Assembly (NCBI GenBank): GCA_015501605.1
Contig: JADNRZ010000012.1
Coordinates: forward strand, 620,001 to 684,000
Direction of reading: 5' to 3'
DNA: 64,000 nt
Source of the DNA: Panaeolus papilionaceus
Lineage: Eukaryota > Basidiomycota > Agaricomycetes > Agaricales
Shown piece after piece: positions 60,343 through 64,000 of the stretch (the first letter of the stretch is position 1; every line of letters starts with the position of its first letter). The position numbers and the translations under genes are program-made. A model generated the notes under the pieces. It ran no database searches. It was not told where the DNA came from and worked only from the letters and a program-made list of their open reading frames with translations.

Positions 60343-62647
60343 CTAAGAATCGGCTTCGTTCATCAGCAAATCTATAATGAGCTGCATCTGGTCCTTCCTG
60401 TAATCGCCAACAGTGACGTTAACAGCAGGTGCAGGGTCAATGAACGTGAACTCGGGAGGGGAGACTTTCGACCACAACTGCCAATTGTTCTCATTCTTGG
60501 CATTGGGATTGCCAGTGTATGCGAAGTTAACTGAAAGTGAGTCATGCATCAGACATTGAAAGTTATGGAGAGAATATGAATGAAGCCTACTGATTGCGTC
60601 AGGACCAACGAAAGAGCTGTTGGGGGTGAGTCCGAAGAAAAGTTGTTGATCGCTGGTGTGGAATACACCGAGCGTGGGGATTCTGACACCTCGGCGATAC
60701 CCTGGGAAAGATGTTCGGCTTAACAAGGACCTCGAACGTTGGGCTTGACAACTTACTGTAGGCATACGAAGGCTGAGTCCCAGATGTGGCATTGGTAAAG
60801 AATCTGCGAGGTGCCTGGAATGCAATGTCTCCGAGAATAGCTGCGATCCTCTTGAACTGGGGTCTGCAAAGGAGATTATGCTTCTGCCATCGTCGAGTCT
60901 ACGAATGGCACCTACGTAACAGTGTTGTTATTCCCACTATTGAACGGCGAGCCCTGTGTGGGGTCCTGAGGATATGCTGTGGCAAGAGCCGCGAGACCAG
61001 CTGGTGAAATATGTGGGAAGAAACTAAAAGAATGTTAGATGATGTCGGGATAATCAGCACTGGTAGATGACTCACTTTGTCTTGATGAAGTCGAGGAATT
61101 GCTGATCAGTGACGATGTTGGTAGTGCTCATGATGGCAAAGAAGCTGAAATCAAAGGATATTAGCTTCGATTTAGTTGAATAAGACTTGGTTTCTTACGT
61201 TCCCTCATCCTCGACGTTTCCAGTGATGACAGGAATTCTGGCATATTTGCCCTGCTTGACGGACAACAAGGGGGCACGTTTGATGAGTCGACCATCAATC
61301 ATAGGAGTATACGCAAGGCGCAAGCTTTGAGGAGAAAACAGATTTGGGGTGGTGTTGATTGCAGCAAGGAGGTTGTCGTAGGGAACTTTGCGGAGGCAGT
61401 CGATAGCATCCTGGGCAGTAGCGCAGTTGGTAGCTTGGACAATCTTGTCAAAGTATGGCTGCTGGTCAGTTATCTTGGGGATGTGCATTGGAGCACCGGA
61501 TTGCTAGTTTTGACATCAGAATTTAGAGGTGGACAATGATCGAGGGTGTGCTCTACCATAACTGCCTGGTGGAAGAGGCCGCGAGTTTGACCATCATTGA
61601 GGATCATGTGCATGCTGACAGAAATGGCTCCAGCGCTTAGGCCCCATCTGGAATAAGACAGAATGTATTAGTTCTCGGAAAAATGAATTGCAGAAAAAGA
61701 ACTTGTAATACATCGTGACTTTGTTGGGGTCTCCTCCGAATTTCGAGATATATTTCTGAACCCATCGCATCGCGAGTTGCTCTATAAGGACGCCGTGAGT
61801 TCTATGTCAAGCTAGGCTCAGCCACGGTATACATACGGTCTTGCAATCCAGCGTTCCCAATCCCGGCCGCTTGCACTTCTTTACCTCCCAGAAAGCCGAA
61901 AGCTACGATTCACCAAAGATACTTTAGATGGATGTTCATGGAATAAGCGATGCTACCTACCAGTGAGACGATAATTGGCCGATACATAGATGACAGGCTC
62001 ATTGAGAGAGACAGAGCGGTTTAAAAGCACACTGGGGTCGTAATCAGATGTATCACCGAACTGGAAGCCTCCTCCAAAAATGTACTTTCGAAGGGGTGTA
62101 ATGTTAATATTATCCAGGTCGTCAGTATCATCGATAACATACCATAACGACAGGCAAAGGTTTGCGTGTTGTTACATTCGCAGGTTTAACAACGTTGATA
62201 AAGAGACCTATGAGATTAGTTAGAAAAGTAATTGGGGATGTGCTAGGATCCGGAAGGATAGATCTCACAGTCCTCAGAGATGACTGGGGGGTTAGGAGGT
62301 TGAAAGCTGGATCCAGGAGGGATTGTCAGAGCCTGCTGAGGGCAAGCTGCTCCGTAGCTGGTCGCGTTGCGGATGCCTTCGAAAGGCTTGGGCTCTTTGG
62401 GTAGTGCAAACCTCAAATCACCAACTCTGCGGTGTGGTTAACAATTGATGTGAACTGCGAGTGCGTAAAGCACGTACGGAGGCTGAGCGAATGGCATCCC
62501 GAGGAACTCAACGAGGCCGTTGGAAGACTGTCCTTGGAAGGAGCCATAGTCTAGCTTAACCAATGCTGATGGGTTGGATGAGTGAGGAAGCGCTGTAGCG
62601 TAGCAGACAAGTGCAAGGAGAAGACTGTGAGAAAGTATAGACTTCAT
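60343..62647 (-). CDS. Secreted type-B carboxylesterase/lipase
   Basis: Thirteen exons: 62647-62478, 62426-62269, 62207-62143, 62084-61961, 61902-61837, 61781-61712, 61647-61557, 61503-61199, 61144-61076, 61023-60916, 60863-60757, 60701-60591, 60530-60343; 1632 bp, 543 residues. Signal peptide MKSILSHSLLLALVCYATAL. Family motifs: LDYGSFQGQSSNGLVEFLGM, EDCLFINVVKPA, the oxyanion region IFGGGFQFG, NYRLTAFGFLGG and NAGLQDQQLAMRWVQKYISK. The nucleophile elbow is WGLSAGAISV with Ser222 (most relatives have GESAG), the acid is in TGNVEDEGTFF and the His is in LGVFHTSDQQLFFG. It hydrolyses carboxylic esters outside the cell. Length matches fungal COesterase family lipases. A TATA box lies 48-55 bp upstream. 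Confidence 0.94.
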
Positions 62648-62694
62648 GAGGAGACTGAGGAAGAATTATGCTTTTCGACGCTTACTCTGAATTA

Positions 62695-62702
62695 TATTTA
62701 TA
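62695..62702 (-). promoter_or_regulatory. TATA box of the carboxylesterase gene
   Basis: On the minus strand TATAAATA ends 48 bp before the ATG at 62647, implying a very short leader. Confidence 0.6.
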
Positions 62703-63357
62703 CCCTCATAGACTCTTCGCATCTACGGCGCCAAAACAGCACAGACGGTACTTCGGAAAGAAATACTAACAAGATTGTATGACGCATCACGCCAGTCTGT
62801 ATGTCTCCACTGGACACGGAGTTGTAAAATCAAAGAAAATATCGACATGACGCCCTATCGCATGGTATCTCCACGCACGCACAAAGAAAGACGTACGAGT
62901 TCGCTAGAGTGCCTATGTCAAAAATTAATAACCCGCAGCAAAAATAACCCGCCGAATTTTTGTATACACCGAGTTGAAAGGAGAGGAGTGAATTTGCTGT
63001 GCTCTTCCCCCACGTTCCATGGCAAACGGCGTGGGGCATGACAGAAAATCCGCAGCAAAGCACTGAAGATTACTTACATAAGTAATTCAACGTCCAGTAT
63101 GTCGTCCGTTGGTCGTTCGAGTTTCTTCCCTTTGTGTGCGTCATGGCCTTTAATAGGTAGGCCGGACATGTCATTAATATTGAAACCCCTGGTATAGCCT
63201 TTTTTCGGAAACAGACCTGTCACATATACGAGCCCGAGGGCGCCATATAAGAGCGCCGATGAGTAAGCTTGCAAGTCAAATGAAACGACAAAAATCTAAA
63301 GACCAATCGTAAAATGATATCTTCATGATGCGTCAACGTACACTTTAGAACTTGATA
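62703..63357. other. Intergenic region, no supported gene
   Basis: About 650 bp upstream of the carboxylesterase gene and next to the second MITE copy. Short frames only; none credible. Confidence 0.35.
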
Positions 63358-63748
63358 TACTGTACCATTTCAATCAATTCGGCCATAACGCATAACGGGC
63401 CCTATGGTTTTGGCCGAAAATGCGTTACATGTAACGTATGATTAGGCGATTGGCCGAAGGCCAAAACATCTCCGAAAAAGTTCTTTAAATTTGAATTTAT
63501 TTTTTTTTTCCCCGCTTTCAGCCAATTTTCGTAGCCCACCCAACACTCTGCTCAAGGCTTACGTATTCCCTGGTATTCCCATATTTCTATGTTGGGTTAC
63601 ATGCAAAAAAACTCCAAAGGAACTTTTGTCTCTTGGCCGAAATTTTAGATATTTGTAACGCATAACCCCCAACATGGACAGTGGCCGAAATGTGTCCAAG
63701 GGTGTAACGCGTAACCCCCTAGGCCGAATTGATCGAAATGGTACAGTA
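63358..63748 (-). mobile_element. 391 bp MITE, copy 2 (inverted)
   Basis: Read on the minus strand it reproduces the element at 55133-55523 over its full 391 bp, with only a few visible differences. Ends TACTGTACCATTTCAATCAA and atcgaaatggtacagta, flanked by TA dinucleotides. DNA from 63749 to 64000 holds nothing recognisable. Confidence 0.9.
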
Positions 63749-64000
63749 TATAGAGAGAAACGCGTCGTTCGACACAAATGCCAATGATGGAGTGGCGAGA
63801 TTCGGAGGTCCTCCTTTGACTGGGTATAGGGGTTAGACAAGTCCAGATTCATGGCTTTCACGAAGTTTTTTCCAGTGTTATCGAGCTGACTTTACCCAGA
63901 ATCATCGTCAGTGTCGGTGCAATCGATATTAAAGGTCCCAGTACGGCCAAGCAATTGGGTGTTCGAGGGAAGATCTGGCGGTGGCTGTGACGCCGTGTGA

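Overview
This is nuclear DNA of a filamentous basidiomycete, most likely an agaricomycete mushroom. The genes carry many 50-70 bp introns, there is a NACHT gene with the N-terminus typical of mushroom NLR-like proteins, F-box and LRR-like genes are decaying, and three multi-pass membrane genes of mushroom type are present. No rRNA, tRNA, CRISPR or bacterial signal was seen. All multi-exon models below were built by hand. Each intact model keeps one reading frame from start to stop across every junction.

Left part (1-16.5 kb), transposon-rich. The 5' portion of a Ty3/gypsy retrotransposon on the minus strand runs off the left edge as one uninterrupted Gag-Pol frame. A segmental duplication follows: arm A is 5732-10002 and arm B is 15147-18209. 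Arm A holds a 780 bp inverted-repeat element, a decayed DUF6589-like fragment and a broken copy of the first exons of a histone methyltransferase gene. A 204 bp MITE and a NACHT-family gene with a one-base lesion lie between the arms.

Centre (17-45 kb), mostly housekeeping. It contains a SUV39/Clr4-type H3K9 methyltransferase (about 1958 aa, 12 exons) and a UBC4/5-like E2 enzyme with two micro-exons and a long tail carrying three SUMO-interaction-like motifs. Next come a gene-poor stretch, a secreted protein of six 75-residue repeats separated by KR sites, a conserved agaricomycete protein of unknown function, a decayed F-box gene, the NEDD8-activating-enzyme subunit ULA1 with a truncated relic nearby, an FSP1/AIF-like oxidoreductase and the Mo25/Hym1 scaffold. 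Between ULA1 and the oxidoreductase (39740-40495) lies an array of about eight paired hairpins that share a TCTATGAG-type loop and show compensatory stem changes. It is the most unusual signal in the window.

Right part (45-64 kb). Two small secreted proteins, the mitochondrial complex I Fe-S assembly factor IND1 (with an apparent GC-AG intron), two paralogous multi-pass membrane proteins of one family and a third of another, an LRR/F-box relic and a 13-exon secreted type-B carboxylesterase. A 391 bp MITE is present twice in opposite orientation (55133-55523 and 63358-63748), bracketing two membrane-protein genes and the esterase.

Functional links: ULA1 starts neddylation of cullins, which with F-box proteins and ubiquitin E2s form one pathway. 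F-box genes here are only relics, so this is family-level context and not a cluster.
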